Part shown: piece after piece, positions 18,301 through 26,392 of the stretch
Position numbering within the stretch: the stretch's first letter is position 1
How the letters are laid out: each line of letters begins with the position of its first letter
DNA from: Deltaproteobacteria bacterium
Lineage (GTDB): Bacteria; Desulfobacterota; Desulfobaccia; Desulfobaccales; 0-14-0-80-60-11
NCBI GenBank assembly: GCA_030018495.1
Contig: JASEFS010000004.1
Coordinates: forward strand, 62,001-126,000
Reading direction: 5' to 3'
DNA length: 64,000 nucleotides
Translations under genes and position numbers: made by a program
The notes under the pieces: generated by a model
What the model was told of the DNA's origin: nothing
The model's input: only the letters and a program-made list of their open reading frames with translations
Database searches by the model: none

Positions 18301-19281
18301 AACAAGCGGGCCATTGAACACATGCTGGACTATAGTTTCAACATTTACACCATCAACGCCACCGGCTGCGATCAGGTGTCGGAGTTGGTCAACCCCTTCA
18401 ACTCCCGCATCTACCCCACCGGCCACTACGGCTTCGGCACCGCGTCCGCCGCGGCCCTGGGCAGCAAGTTCAGCCTGGATCAGGCTTACATCAATCGTTA
18501 TAACGACGTGCTTACCAAAATCATCGTGTTCGCCGGGGACGGCGCCATTTATGACATCGGCAACGGCCCCTTCAACCACGCCCTGGGCGAGAACTTCGAT
18601 ATCACCTGGGTGATTTACAACAACGAAGGCTATATGAATACGGGCACCCAGAAATCCGGGGCCACCCGCTTCGGGGCCGACCGCTCCACCAGCCCCATCG
18701 GCAGGAAATACGCCGGCAAAACCACGCTGCACCGCCGGATCATCAGCCAGGCCATGGCCATCTCCCACGTTTACGCGGCCAAGCTCACTATTGACAACCC
18801 CTTCTATGCTATCAAAATCTTGAAGGAGGCCATTGCTTATAACGGCCCCTCCATGGTGGAGTTCTTCTCCGCCTGCCCGCAGGGTCATGTCACCCACGAC
18901 TGGGCCGGGCCCCTCATCTCCCGCATGATGGTGGAATCCCGGAAGTGGCAGATAGCCGTGCGCCGACCCTTCCAGAGAATTGATATCTCGGGCAATCCCG
19001 ACCCTGAGCTCATCTATCCCAAGGAGGGCAAGTCCTTTAAGCGGGGCGTGAAACGGGAGGCCGCCACCTTCTATGACGTGGTGAGCATGCTGGGCCAGTA
19101 CAGCCCGCATATCAAGACCGTGAAAAGCGGCGATATCCCCGAAATCGTCCGGGTGAACGAAACCGTGAGCCTCTTCCGGTGGCTCCGGAACCAGTACCTG
19201 GCGGGCTACCGGGATACCATGCCCACTGAAGAGGAAGTGGAAAGGATCGTCGAGGAACGCTACCGCCTGGATGCAGCTTAA
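15379..19281 (+). CDS. Single-chain 2-oxoacid:ferredoxin oxidoreductase (pyruvate-type, NifJ-like architecture)
   Basis: 1300 residues carrying all subunits in one chain. The alpha-type TPP/pyrimidine domain comes first (GYPITPSTPIAEQF near residue 95), then a gamma domain (GVGAEGVKTALESAALI near 500), a two-cluster ferredoxin (CIACGLCAASCP near 807 and CKGCGVCAQVCP near 865) and the beta TPP domain (CPGCSEGVINLL near 934; GDGAIYDIG near 1054, with NNEGYMNTG after it). It oxidises 2-oxoacids with CoA to acyl-CoA, CO2 and reduced ferredoxin, or runs backward for CO2 fixation. It is over 100 residues longer than classical NifJ, so the exact substrate should be left open. Monocistronic: own promoter and a strong terminator behind it. 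Confidence 0.88.
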   Translation: MSGLTNRVSIDALRQQLPYHKLRQEKERDVVHIDWQTEWERFDAREMFSFDLSTIPDKMLEAIRSRKVVLMDGNQAAISILTRVADGLCGYPITPSTPIAEQFSRAAAMGQKNLWGTELMYFQPSDELSAIASVEAMASQGGRYVDNTSSQGLLLKTKNLFSVAGKRLPVVMTVMAREVNKGSLSIHCGHTDFYAVRNSGWAQLVSADNQEMHELLPIAFKVSELKQVMLPTMVIGDGFIKSHAIENIAELSDSFLEFFVGPPNRFYQPDFEHGALTGTFTDTDLTMEGEVSQDLAYRFFKRGFVAAMNLMNRMIGTNLKVVECYRTEDADMVVVILGSAAGVVKDVVDYYRDVKGYKIGVVRPVLFNPPCYEELAYGMRKAKVISVLERSGTAHNQLLLADVQAALQVSIRAGKEGKAEHRVYGRQDMPTLLHGVYGLGSKDFNKYDAAAVVENMISVMEKKRGFLRDFYCGIEGPLTLKPSPLPGYLERELGMTFIGVGAEGVKTALESAALIYAEDYGTGSKKYVQSGARYGAARKGAPVFMNLRISSHPIRNASELTERNVLAFFNEKFLSDQILKEYVGGLKEKGLLIINSCKDCYDVLATFPPQIQSLIKYRQIKVFTLDATKSALQFLNRNLPGAAILGLVNKELGILPEKEFEQRLKKILEKKLGGKKGKDIIDPNLALLRFGASQGAGNPGEKAIATLALSDDQPEYAPPPPEDFGQGPGTAGLPFRFTEKDEMGTIKPIPLMPNYQDVFYRRMVKPILDGKKVPWDRFLPVVPAATSRFRDMSYIGTQVPVYEAGKCIACGLCAASCPDAAVYCLVTHEEVPADAQSHFKIFKKPPKGVPWERFAMNIEADPSACKGCGVCAQVCPTDALKMVDKTKITPLDFLSERYRKLDNTLELASHVDQLPLNYQVLFVLSKLYPGKHTLCPGCSEGVINLLTFYAAESLRNHPQGIATFYQGLRILSERNKRAIEHMLDYSFNIYTINATGCDQVSELVNPFNSRIYPTGHYGFGTASAAALGSKFSLDQAYINRYNDVLTKIIVFAGDGAIYDIGNGPFNHALGENFDITWVIYNNEGYMNTGTQKSGATRFGADRSTSPIGRKYAGKTTLHRRIISQAMAISHVYAAKLTIDNPFYAIKILKEAIAYNGPSMVEFFSACPQGHVTHDWAGPLISRMMVESRKWQIAVRRPFQRIDISGNPDPELIYPKEGKSFKRGVKREAATFYDVVSMLGQYSPHIKTVKSGDIPEIVRVNETVSLFRWLRNQYLAGYRDTMPTEEEVERIVEERYRLDAA

Positions 19282-19292
19282 GGAGTTAATGG

Positions 19293-19325
19293 GGCGGGGC
19301 TGTACACCGGCCCCGCCTTTTATTT
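19293..19325 (+). terminator. Rho-independent terminator
   Basis: GGCGGGGC at 19293-19300 pairs with GCCCCGCC at 19310-19317 and is followed by TTTTATTTT. Ends the 2-oxoacid oxidoreductase transcript. Confidence 0.85.
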
Positions 19326-19484
19326 TGGTTTCACCCCAACCGGCGGAAAATTTTATATAATTTAGCAGATGGGAAAAGGATAGCGCGGTTTCAAGCATAA
19401 TTAGCTCCAGGCACAACTGGAGGAGAAGGCCGGAGAACCGCAGGCCCTCCTCTCAAGCCCTTACTCTCCCGACAAGATTCTTTC

Positions 19485-19536
19485 GGGAGCACCGGCATCT
19501 TGCCCTGCTTACTCAAGCTGGAAGCCGGCGCTCCCG
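19485..19536. repeat. Dispersed 'GGGAGCAC..' repeat, copy 2
   Basis: About 52 bp with near-palindromic ends (GGGAGCACCGGC ... GCCGGCGCTCCC), similar in order to 32797-32849. It lies in the 323-bp gap before thiF, which otherwise holds the terminator and no gene. Confidence 0.65.
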
Positions 19537-19604
19537 ACAAACAGGCGATGGTTAGGGTCAGGAGGGGTAGGGATTTGGAAGTGCCGCCACAGGGAGAACT
19601 CCTG

Positions 19605-20378
19605 GTGAACGCCACCCTTTCCGACGAAGAGCGCCGGCGCTATTCACGCAACCTCCTCCTGCCGGAAATCGGCGAGGCAGGGCAGGCGCGATTGCGCTCC
19701 GGGCGGGTTGTCGTGGTGGGCGCGGGCGGCCTCGGCTCAGCCGTCCTCTACTATCTGGCCGCAGCCGGGGTGGGGCATATCGGCATCGTGGACTCGGATG
19801 CGGTGGAGCTTTCCAACTTGCAGCGCCAGATTCTCCACCGGGTGGCGGATTTGGGCCGGCCCAAGGTGGATTCGGCCAGGGATGCCATTACTTCTCTGAA
19901 TCCCCATTGCCGGGTGGAGACTTTCGCGGTGCGCCTGGCCGCCGCCGATATCGGCGCAATTTTGAAAGAATGCCATGCGGTGCTGGACGCCAGCGACAAC
20001 TTTCAGACCCGTTTCCTGGTGGCGGACTATTGCTGGCAGGCGAAAATTCCCCTGGTATCCGCGGCGGTGGCTGAGTTCTCGGGGCAGCTGTTCGTGGTGG
20101 ACCCGGCTCAGGGGAGCCCTTGCTACCGCTGCCTCCTGCCCGAGCCGCCCAAAGAACGGGAACTGGGTATCCTCGGCGCGGTGGCCGGGGTTATGGGGTG
20201 CTTGCAGGCCATCGAGACCTTGAAGCTTCTACTCGGGCTCGCTTCCGACCTGGTTCACCGGCTGCTGACTTTTGACGCGCTGGCGTGCCGGTTTCACAAG
20301 ATGGCTCGGTCCCGGGCGGCCGACTGCCCGCTGTGCGGCGACAATCCCATAATTGGCCGGCAAGCCGCTCTAACCTGA
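19605..20378 (+). CDS. thiF: ThiF/MoeB/HesA-family sulfur-carrier adenylyltransferase
   Basis: E1-like enzyme that adenylates the C-terminal glycine of ThiS so it can accept sulfur. The ATP-binding Rossmann motif VVVVGAGGLGSAVLYYLA, the ELSNLQRQILHR arginine segment, the catalytic-loop region and two CxxC pairs (CYRC and CPLC, zinc) are present. I chose GTG 19605, with AGGGAG upstream, because the protein then begins NATLSDEERRRYSRN as in the family; further upstream in-frame starts (TTG 19500, ATG 19548) would put a dispersed repeat into the coding sequence. About 257 residues. First gene of thiF-thiG-thiH-thiS-thiE. No TPP riboswitch seen upstream. Confidence 0.85.
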   Translation: MNATLSDEERRRYSRNLLLPEIGEAGQARLRSGRVVVVGAGGLGSAVLYYLAAAGVGHIGIVDSDAVELSNLQRQILHRVADLGRPKVDSARDAITSLNPHCRVETFAVRLAAADIGAILKECHAVLDASDNFQTRFLVADYCWQAKIPLVSAAVAEFSGQLFVVDPAQGSPCYRCLLPEPPKERELGILGAVAGVMGCLQAIETLKLLLGLASDLVHRLLTFDALACRFHKMARSRAADCPLCGDNPIIGRQAALT

Positions 20379-20443
20379 GCAGAATTTTTATATGAAAATG
20401 CAGCGCCGGAGCCTTCGCCGGCGAATTGAACCAAGGGAATCAA

Positions 20444-21265
20444 GTGTCAGAAAGCCCACAAAAACTTATTTCGCAGATCAATAACTTAACGACTGACGAT
20501 CCTCTGGTCATCGCGGGCCGCGCCTTTCGCTCCCGCTTCATGGTGGGGACCGGCAAATTCCCCTCAGCCGAAGCCCTGCGCGCCGCGCTGGCGGCCTCCG
20601 GGGCCGAAATTGTCACCGTGGCTTTGCGCCGGGTGGACCTTGCCAAGCCGCAGACAGACAGCATCATGTCAGTATTGGACCCGGGTCGGCACCTGATCCT
20701 GCCCAACACCTCGGGGGCGCGCACCGCGGAGGAGGCCGTGCGCCTGGCCCGCATGGCCCGGGCCATGGGGCTGATGCCCTGGGTGAAGCTGGAGCTTACC
20801 CCTGAACCCAAGTATCTGTTGCCCGATCCGGTGGAAACCCTGAGGGCTGCGGAAATGCTCATCAAGGAAGGCTTTGTGGTGCTGCCCTATATCCAGGCCG
20901 ACCCGGTTCTGGCCAAGCGGCTGGAAGAATTGGGCACCGCCACGGTGATGCCCCTGGGCGCGCCCATAGGCAGCAATCGAGGGGTCAGAACCAGAGACAT
21001 GATCCGCATCATCATCGAACAGAGCAAAGTGCCGGTGGTGGTGGACGCCGGCCTGGGCGCGCCGTCCCACGCCGCGGAGGCCATGGAGATGGGCGCGGAC
21101 GCGGTGCTGGTGAACACGGCCCTGGCCGATGCCGCGGACCACGGCGGTATGGCCCAGGCCTTTGCCATGGCGGTTATAGCAGGACGCCTGGCCTACCGGG
21201 CCGGATTAGGGCCGGTGCGGGAGGAAGCCGCGGCCTCCTCCCCCCTGACCGGCTTTCTGGAGTAA
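20444..21265 (+). CDS. thiG: Thiazole synthase ThiG
   Basis: About 273 residues from GTG 20444 (AAGGGA five bases upstream). ThiG condenses 1-deoxyxylulose-5-phosphate, dehydroglycine and ThiS-thiocarboxylate into the thiazole of thiamin. Seen: [21 protein letters not shown] at the N-terminus, [10 protein letters not shown], the [14 protein letters not shown] segment, and the phosphate-binding GAPIGSNRG and [27 protein letters not shown] at the C-terminus, all family hallmarks. A slightly long N-terminal tail of about 20 residues precedes the core. Lies between thiF and thiH. Confidence 0.95.
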   Translation: MSESPQKLISQINNLTTDDPLVIAGRAFRSRFMVGTGKFPSAEALRAALAASGAEIVTVALRRVDLAKPQTDSIMSVLDPGRHLILPNTSGARTAEEAVRLARMARAMGLMPWVKLELTPEPKYLLPDPVETLRAAEMLIKEGFVVLPYIQADPVLAKRLEELGTATVMPLGAPIGSNRGVRTRDMIRIIIEQSKVPVVVDAGLGAPSHAAEAMEMGADAVLVNTALADAADHGGMAQAFAMAVIAGRLAYRAGLGPVREEAAASSPLTGFLE

Positions 21266-21274
21266 CAATGACCC

Positions 21275-21304
21275 GTAGGGCGGGAAAGCGAAGCGCATCC
21301 CGCC
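21275..21304. repeat. REP-like repeat GTAGGGCGGGAAAGCGAAG..., copy 1
   Basis: A 30-bp unit with GGCGGGA arms around AAGCGAAGCGCA. Identical 30-mers occur at 41029-41058 (same strand) and 36400-36429 (inverted). Confidence 0.85.
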
Positions 21305-21324
21305 TTCCCCCTTGTTCTCAAGTT

Positions 21325-21409
21325 GCACTTGGGAACGGAATGATTTGCCAAGCTCAGCTTGGCCGGCAAATGCGTTCCCAAGCTCAGTTTGAGAACCAGA
21401 AAATAACAG
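21325..21409. repeat. Palindromic 'CCCAAGC..GCTTGGG' repeat cluster between thiG and thiH
   Basis: Contains TTGGGAACG, CCAAGCTCAGCTTGG and GTTCCCAAGC units of the dispersed palindrome family that also occurs at 23525, 23646, 36359 and 39918-39969. Confidence 0.7.
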
Positions 21410-21413
21410 AAGC

Positions 21414-22580
21414 ATGGATTTTCTCAAAGTTCTGAAGTCCTGGCCCGCGGACCGGGTTCACCGGCTAATAGAGGCTGCCGGCCCGGAGGACGTCTCCCGC
21501 GCCCTGGCACGAGAACAGCTCTCCGTGGAAGACCTGGCGGCCCTGTTGTCGCCCCAGGCCGCCGCCCGCCTGGAGGAAATGGCCCGCCTGGCGCACCGCC
21601 TCACCCGCCGCCAGTTCGGCCGCACCATCGGCCTCTATGTGCCCATCTATCTCTCCAATATCTGCGGCGCTGATTGCACTTACTGCTTTTACGCGGTGCA
21701 GTCCGGCGGCCACGGGGCCAGGCGCACCCTGACACCAGACGAAATTCGGCGGGAATGCGAGGCCCTGGCCCGGCATGGCTTCCAGACGGTGCTGCTCCTG
21801 ACCGGCGACGCGCCCCAGGCCGCCCCGCTGGATTATCTGGCCCGGGCCGTGGCCATCGCGCGGGAATACTTCGCATCGGTGTCCGTGGAGGTCTATGCCT
21901 TGAGCGAAGAGGGTTACCGGCGCCTGGTGGACCGGGGGTTGGAGGGCGTGACCCTGTACATGGAAACCTATGACCGGGACACCTATGCCCGGGTGCACCG
22001 CCGCGGCCAGAAGCAGGATTTTGTCTACCGCCTGGATGCCATAGAGCGGGCCGGGCGGGCCGGGGCCAGGCGCCTCAGCATCGGCGCGCTCCTGGGTCTT
22101 TTTGACTGGCGGCTGGAGGTGTTTTGGATGGCCTTGCACGCCCGCTATCTCCAAAAGGAGTGCTGGCAGAGCGCGGTCTCTGTGTCCTTCCCAAGGCTCA
22201 GGAATGCCCCGCCCCGCCATAGCATTCTGCACCCCGTGAGCGACCGGGAGCTGGTGCAGCTAATGCTCGCTTTGCGCCTTTTCCTGCCTGAAGTGGGCTT
22301 CAACCTTTCCACTAGGGAGCGGGCCGACCTCCGGGACCGGCTGATTCCTCTGGGAGTGACCATGATGAGCGCCGGGTCTTCGACCCGGCCGGGCGGCTAT
22401 GCCCTGGGAGAGGAAACCCTGGCCCAATTTGAAACCGAGGACCAGCGCAGCCCGGAGGAAGTGGCGGCAGCCATCCGCCGGGCGGGTTACGACCCGGTCT
22501 GGAAGGACTTTGACCGGGCGTTTTGCGAAACCCAGCAATTTCAGGAAGAGAATATCTTCGCACACGGGGAACAGTTATGA
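21414..22580 (+). CDS. thiH: 2-iminoacetate synthase ThiH
   Basis: 388 residues. Radical SAM tyrosine lyase that cleaves tyrosine to p-cresol and dehydroglycine for thiazole formation, the anaerobic route in place of glycine oxidase ThiO. The CX3CX2C motif CGADCTYC lies near residue 84, preceded by GLYVPIYLSNI; LLLTGDAPQ and VEVYALSEEGYRRLVDRG follow, and MMSAGSSTRPGGYA near the C-terminus is diagnostic. Its stop overlaps the thiS start by four bases (ATGA). The presence of ThiH rather than ThiO supports an anaerobic lifestyle. Confidence 0.95.
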   Translation: MDFLKVLKSWPADRVHRLIEAAGPEDVSRALAREQLSVEDLAALLSPQAAARLEEMARLAHRLTRRQFGRTIGLYVPIYLSNICGADCTYCFYAVQSGGHGARRTLTPDEIRRECEALARHGFQTVLLLTGDAPQAAPLDYLARAVAIAREYFASVSVEVYALSEEGYRRLVDRGLEGVTLYMETYDRDTYARVHRRGQKQDFVYRLDAIERAGRAGARRLSIGALLGLFDWRLEVFWMALHARYLQKECWQSAVSVSFPRLRNAPPRHSILHPVSDRELVQLMLALRLFLPEVGFNLSTRERADLRDRLIPLGVTMMSAGSSTRPGGYALGEETLAQFETEDQRSPEEVAAAIRRAGYDPVWKDFDRAFCETQQFQEENIFAHGEQL

Positions 22581-22774
22581 GATTAACGGTCAACGGTGAA
22601 CTGCGGGAAGTGCCGGCGCGGACGGTGCTCGATCTCCTTCAGGAACTGGGGCTTGAACCCAAGCGCACCGTGGTGGAGAAGAACGCCGTGATCGTGGACC
22701 GCGCCGCTTACCGGGACACAACCCTGGCCGAAGGAGATGTGCTCGAACTGGTGGGTATCGTCGGGGGCGGCTGA
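22577..22774 (+). CDS. thiS: Sulfur carrier protein ThiS
   Basis: 65 residues, ubiquitin-like fold: begins MRLTVNGELREVPA, has TVLDLLQELGL, and ends VGIVGGG with the essential C-terminal Gly-Gly (here three glycines) that is adenylated by ThiF and converted to a thiocarboxylate. It overlaps thiH by four bases at its start and thiE by one base at its end (TGATG), so translation of the three is coupled. Confidence 0.95.
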   Translation: MRLTVNGELREVPARTVLDLLQELGLEPKRTVVEKNAVIVDRAAYRDTTLAEGDVLELVGIVGGG

Positions 22775-23430
22775 TGACCCTTGCCGAACGCCTGGCCCTC
22801 TTTGACCGGGCTGATCTTTATGTGGTCATCACCGAAAAGCTGTGCGCCGGCCGCTCCGGCCTTGACATCCTGGAAAAAGTCCTGGCCGCGGGCGTGCGCC
22901 TCGTGCAGCTCAGGGAAAAAGACATGGGCGGCCGCGAGCTTTATGAGCGGGCCCTGGCCTTCAGGCAGAAGACTGAAGCCGCGGGCGCCCTCCTGATCAT
23001 CAACGACCGGCTGGACATTGCTTTGGCCGCAGCAGCCGACGGGGTGCACCTCGGGCAGGACGACCTGCCGGTGGCCGCGGCGCGGCGGTTGGCCCCGGAC
23101 CTGATCATCGGCGCCTCCACCCATTCCCTGGAGGAGGCCCTGGCCGCCCAGGACGCAGGGGCCGGCTACGTGAACATCGGGCCGGTTTTCGCCACGTTAA
23201 CCAAAGAAGGCGCGGTTCCCTTGGGTCCAGAGGTTATCGAGCACATCGCGCCGCATCTCAAAATTCCCTGGACCACCATGGGCGGCATCAAGGCCTCGAA
23301 CATCGGCCAGGTGGTCTGCCGGGGCGCCCGGCACCCCGCGGTGATCACCGCGGTGACCGCGGCTCCTGATCCCGCGGCCGCGGCCAGAGAGCTGAGGGAC
23401 ATCATCAGCCGCGGCCTGCGGCCTGAGTGA
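22774..23430 (+). CDS. thiE: Thiamin phosphate synthase ThiE
   Basis: 218 residues. Joins hydroxymethylpyrimidine diphosphate and thiazole phosphate to thiamin phosphate. TIM-barrel motifs are in order: LYVVITEKLC, RLVQLREKDMGG, LLIINDRLDIALAAAADGVHLGQ (split here by family blocks INDR and GVHLGQ), GASTHSLEEA, YVNIGPVFAT and TTMGGIKASNI. It closes the thi operon; thiC and thiD for the pyrimidine branch are not in this window. Confidence 0.95.
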   Translation: MTLAERLALFDRADLYVVITEKLCAGRSGLDILEKVLAAGVRLVQLREKDMGGRELYERALAFRQKTEAAGALLIINDRLDIALAAAADGVHLGQDDLPVAAARRLAPDLIIGASTHSLEEALAAQDAGAGYVNIGPVFATLTKEGAVPLGPEVIEHIAPHLKIPWTTMGGIKASNIGQVVCRGARHPAVITAVTAAPDPAAAARELRDIISRGLRPE

Positions 23431-23524
23431 TAAGAAGGTTGTCAAGGCTGCCATCCGGAGGGGAGAAAATGGCGCAGGCGCCCTCCTGCGCTCAGAACAG
23501 CCGGGGCTGCTGCTGCATTACTCA

Positions 23525-23575
23525 TTCCCAAGCTCCCGCTTGGGAACGCGATTGCCACCCAAGCTCTGCTTGGTG
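23525..23575. repeat. Palindromic 'TTCCCAAGC..GCTTGGGAA' repeat, two units
   Basis: Unit one TTCCCAAGCTCCCGCTTGGG at 23525-23544; unit two ACCCAAGCTCTGCTTGGT at 23557-23574. They lie in the 386-bp gap 23431-23815 between thiE and gatB, which holds only repeats as far as I can see. Confidence 0.8.
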
Positions 23576-23645
23576 CCATTGAACTATAAAAGTAACTTAG
23601 ATAGTTAACTGGAATATTTGCGAAGCCGAGCTTCGCCTCCAAGCC

Positions 23646-23671
23646 GGTTCCCAAGCGGGAGCTTGGGAACC
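23646..23671. repeat. Palindromic repeat GGTTCCCAAGC-GGGA-GCTTGGGAACC
   Basis: 26-bp near-perfect inverted repeat with 11-bp arms, the cleanest member of the dispersed family; second repeat cluster in the thiE-gatB gap. Confidence 0.85.
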
Positions 23672-23815
23672 AGGAAGGTTCCGGCGGATAGCTGCTCTTT
23701 CCTGTGATTCACAAGCGATAGTCTGGGTACATGCAAAAAACTCTCTTCCCCCTTTATAAAAGGGGGACTTTATTTTATCCTTGGAGGGCAGGGATTTTCG
23801 CCAGGAAAGGTTCTT

Positions 23816-25246
23816 ATGGAGTTTGAAGCCGTCATCGGGCTGGAAGTTCACGCCCAACTGCTCACCAAAAGCAAAATATTCTGCGGCTGCGCCACCACGT
23901 TCGGCGCCCCGCCCAATACCCAAACCTGTCCCGTTTGCCTGGGGCTGCCCGGCGTGCTGCCGGTGCTTAACAGGAAAGCGGTGGAGTTCGCCCTGAAAAT
24001 GGCCCTGGCCACCAATTGCACCGTTGCGCCGGAGTCCGTTTTTGCCCGGAAAAATTATTTTTATCCGGACCTGCCCAAGGGCTACCAGATTTCCCAATAT
24101 GAGCTGCCCCTGGCCGAACACGGCTACCTGGATATCACCGTCGATAGCCACTCGAAGCGCATCGGCATCACCCGCATCCATTTGGAGGAGGACGCGGGCA
24201 AGCTCATCCACAGTCCCTCCCGGCCCGTGAGCTTCGTGGACTTCAACCGCACCGGGGTGCCCCTGATCGAAATCGTCAGTGAGCCGGACATGCGCACTCC
24301 CGAGGAGGCGGTGGAGTATCTGAAGGGTTTGCGCAACATCCTGCTGTACCTGGAAATCTGCGACGGCAACATGGAGGAGGGATCACTCCGGTGCGACGCC
24401 AACATCTCCCTTAGGCGCCCCGGTTCTGCTGAATTGGGCGTCAAGACCGAGCTCAAGAACATGAACTCCTTCCGCTTTGTCAGGCAGGCCCTGGAGTATG
24501 AAATCCGCCGGCAGCGGGCGCTCTTGAGCGAAGGCCGGGAGATCGTCCAGGAGACCCGCCTGTGGGATGCGGCCAAGGGCCAGACCTTCTCCATGCGGGG
24601 CAAGGAGGAGGCCCACGACTACCGCTACTTTCCCGACCCCGACCTGGTGCCGGTGAAAGTGGATGCTGAATGGCTGGAAAGCATCCGCCGGGGCCTGCCG
24701 GAACTGCCGGCGGAGCGGGCGGCCCGCTTTCAGACTGAGTACGGCCTCCCCACGGCCGACGCCGAGGTGCTCACCAGCGACAAAGCCCTGGCCGATTATT
24801 TCGAAACCTGCCTGCAAGATTTTCCCCAGCCCAAGAAAGTGGCCAACTGGATCATGAGCGAACTCATGCGGGAAGTTAAAAAGGAGGAAGCCGGCATCGA
24901 CGCGGTGCAAGTGACACCCCGAGCCCTGGCACGCCTCCTGGCCCTGGTGGACCGCGGAGAGATCAGCGGCAAGATCGCCAAGTCGGTATTCGATGAAATG
25001 GCGGCCACGGGCAAGGACCCCGAGGCCATCATAAAGGAAAAAGGCCTGGTGCAGATCAGCGACACTGCGGCCTTGGAGGCCCAGGCCCGGGAAATCATCG
25101 CGGCCCACCCCAAGGAGACGGCGGATTATAGGGCCGGCAAAACCAAGGTGATGGGCTTTTTCGTGGGGCAGTTGATGAAAAAAACCAAAGGCCAGGCCAA
25201 CCCCAAACTGGCCAACGAGATTTTCCAGCGTTTGTTGTCGGAATAA
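23816..25246 (+). CDS. gatB: Aspartyl/glutamyl-tRNA(Asn/Gln) amidotransferase subunit B
   Basis: 476 residues. GatB binds misacylated Asp-tRNA(Asn)/Glu-tRNA(Gln) and phosphorylates the side chain before amidation with ammonia from GatA. Starts with the family signature [18 protein letters not shown], carries the zinc-type cysteines CGC and CPVCLGLPG near residues 23-45, the catalytic-core blocks [14 protein letters not shown] and [12 protein letters not shown], and ends with the helical tRNA-binding Yqey domain ([20 protein letters not shown]). gatA and gatC are not adjacent. Confidence 0.96.
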   Translation: MEFEAVIGLEVHAQLLTKSKIFCGCATTFGAPPNTQTCPVCLGLPGVLPVLNRKAVEFALKMALATNCTVAPESVFARKNYFYPDLPKGYQISQYELPLAEHGYLDITVDSHSKRIGITRIHLEEDAGKLIHSPSRPVSFVDFNRTGVPLIEIVSEPDMRTPEEAVEYLKGLRNILLYLEICDGNMEEGSLRCDANISLRRPGSAELGVKTELKNMNSFRFVRQALEYEIRRQRALLSEGREIVQETRLWDAAKGQTFSMRGKEEAHDYRYFPDPDLVPVKVDAEWLESIRRGLPELPAERAARFQTEYGLPTADAEVLTSDKALADYFETCLQDFPQPKKVANWIMSELMREVKKEEAGIDAVQVTPRALARLLALVDRGEISGKIAKSVFDEMAATGKDPEAIIKEKGLVQISDTAALEAQAREIIAAHPKETADYRAGKTKVMGFFVGQLMKKTKGQANPKLANEIFQRLLSE

Positions 25247-25338
25247 TATAGGGCGTGCCGGGCACGCCATGCCGCTAACTCCCGGCGGCCAGGGGCCGCC
25301 ATATATGCTGAAAACTTGAAATGAAAACGGGTACTTCT

Positions 25339-26388
25339 ATGATTCCTTATTGCAGCATCTGTTGGGAGGACAACAAGGTCAGGCTCCTGGATCAGCGGCT
25401 TCTGCCCCAGGAGGAGCTTTACCTGGAGATAACCGATTACCATGACATCATCGAGGCCATCCGCACCCTGGCCATCCGGGGGGCGCCGGCCATCGGCGTG
25501 GCCGCGGCCATGGGCGCGGCCCTGGGGGCTTTGGCATTAAAGACGGAAGATCCGGAAGAATTCAAGAAGAGTTTTGCCGCCATCTGCCAGGAAATTGCCG
25601 CGGCCCGGCCCACCGCGGTGAATCTTTTCTGGGCCTTGAACCGCATGCAAGACGTGGTAAAGGCGCATCCCGCCGAACCGGTGGCGGCCTTGCAGGAACG
25701 CCTGGTGCGCGAGGCCCAGGTCATTCTCAAGGAGGACGACACCACCAACCGGCACCTGGCCCAGCACGGCCAGGTGGTGATCAAGGACGGCGACCAGGTG
25801 CTCACTCACTGCAACACCGGAGCCCTGGCCACCGGGGCTTACGGCACCGCGTTGGGGGTGATGCGGGCCGCCTGGGAAGCGGGCAAGCGCTTCTCCGTGT
25901 GGGTGGACGAAACCCGGCCGCTGCTTCAGGGCGCCCGCCTCACCACCTGGGAATTGGGGAAAATCGGCATCCCCTATACCCTCATCCCCGACGGCGCCGC
26001 CGCGGCCTTGATGCAGAAAGGCAGAGTCAATGTCATCATAGTAGGGGCCGACCGCATTGCGGCCAACGGCGACACCGCCAACAAGATCGGCACTTACAGC
26101 CTGGCGGTGCTGGCCCAATACCATGGGGTGCCCTTTTATGTGGCCGCCCCGTTCTCAACTTTTGACTTTTCCTTGGCAGACGGCCTCCAAATCCCGGTGG
26201 AGGAGCGGGCTCCCGAAGAGGTCACCCGGTTTCGGAGGGAAATCCTGGCTCCCTCTGGGGCGCAGGCTCTAAACCTGGCCTTTGATGTGACTCCTAATGA
26301 GTTGATCACCGGCATCATTACCGAAAAGGGCATCGCCCGGCAGCCGTTGATTTCCGATATTAAATATTTAAGAAGTGCAAAGGACTGA
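25339..26388 (+). CDS. mtnA: S-methyl-5-thioribose-1-phosphate isomerase
   Basis: About 349 residues from ATG 25339; an ATG at 25321 would add six residues and lacks a ribosome-binding site. MtnA isomerises methylthioribose-1-phosphate to methylthioribulose-1-phosphate in methionine salvage; some homologues act on ribose-1-phosphate-type sugars in anaerobic salvage. Seen: VRLLDQRLLPQEE, AIRTLAIRGAPAIGVAAA, the catalytic-Cys segment THCNTGALATGAYGTALGV and the catalytic-Asp loop VGADRIAANGDTANKIGTY. Overlaps the leader of the next gene. No other methionine-salvage gene is near, hinting at the anaerobic shunt or a stand-alone role. Confidence 0.93.
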   Translation: MIPYCSICWEDNKVRLLDQRLLPQEELYLEITDYHDIIEAIRTLAIRGAPAIGVAAAMGAALGALALKTEDPEEFKKSFAAICQEIAAARPTAVNLFWALNRMQDVVKAHPAEPVAALQERLVREAQVILKEDDTTNRHLAQHGQVVIKDGDQVLTHCNTGALATGAYGTALGVMRAAWEAGKRFSVWVDETRPLLQGARLTTWELGKIGIPYTLIPDGAAAALMQKGRVNVIIVGADRIAANGDTANKIGTYSLAVLAQYHGVPFYVAAPFSTFDFSLADGLQIPVEERAPEEVTRFRREILAPSGAQALNLAFDVTPNELITGIITEKGIARQPLISDIKYLRSAKD

Positions 26389-26392
26389 TCTT

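Noticed and set aside
17392-19416. 674-codon minus-strand open frame across the 2-oxoacid oxidoreductase
   Set aside because: Shadow of GC-rich third-position codons; no domain seen and the plus frame has clear motifs.
19282-19604. TPP riboswitch before thiF
   Set aside because: I searched by eye for the THI-box (CUGAGA...) and its stem order and found only a terminator and repeat DNA; an automated Rfam search would settle it.
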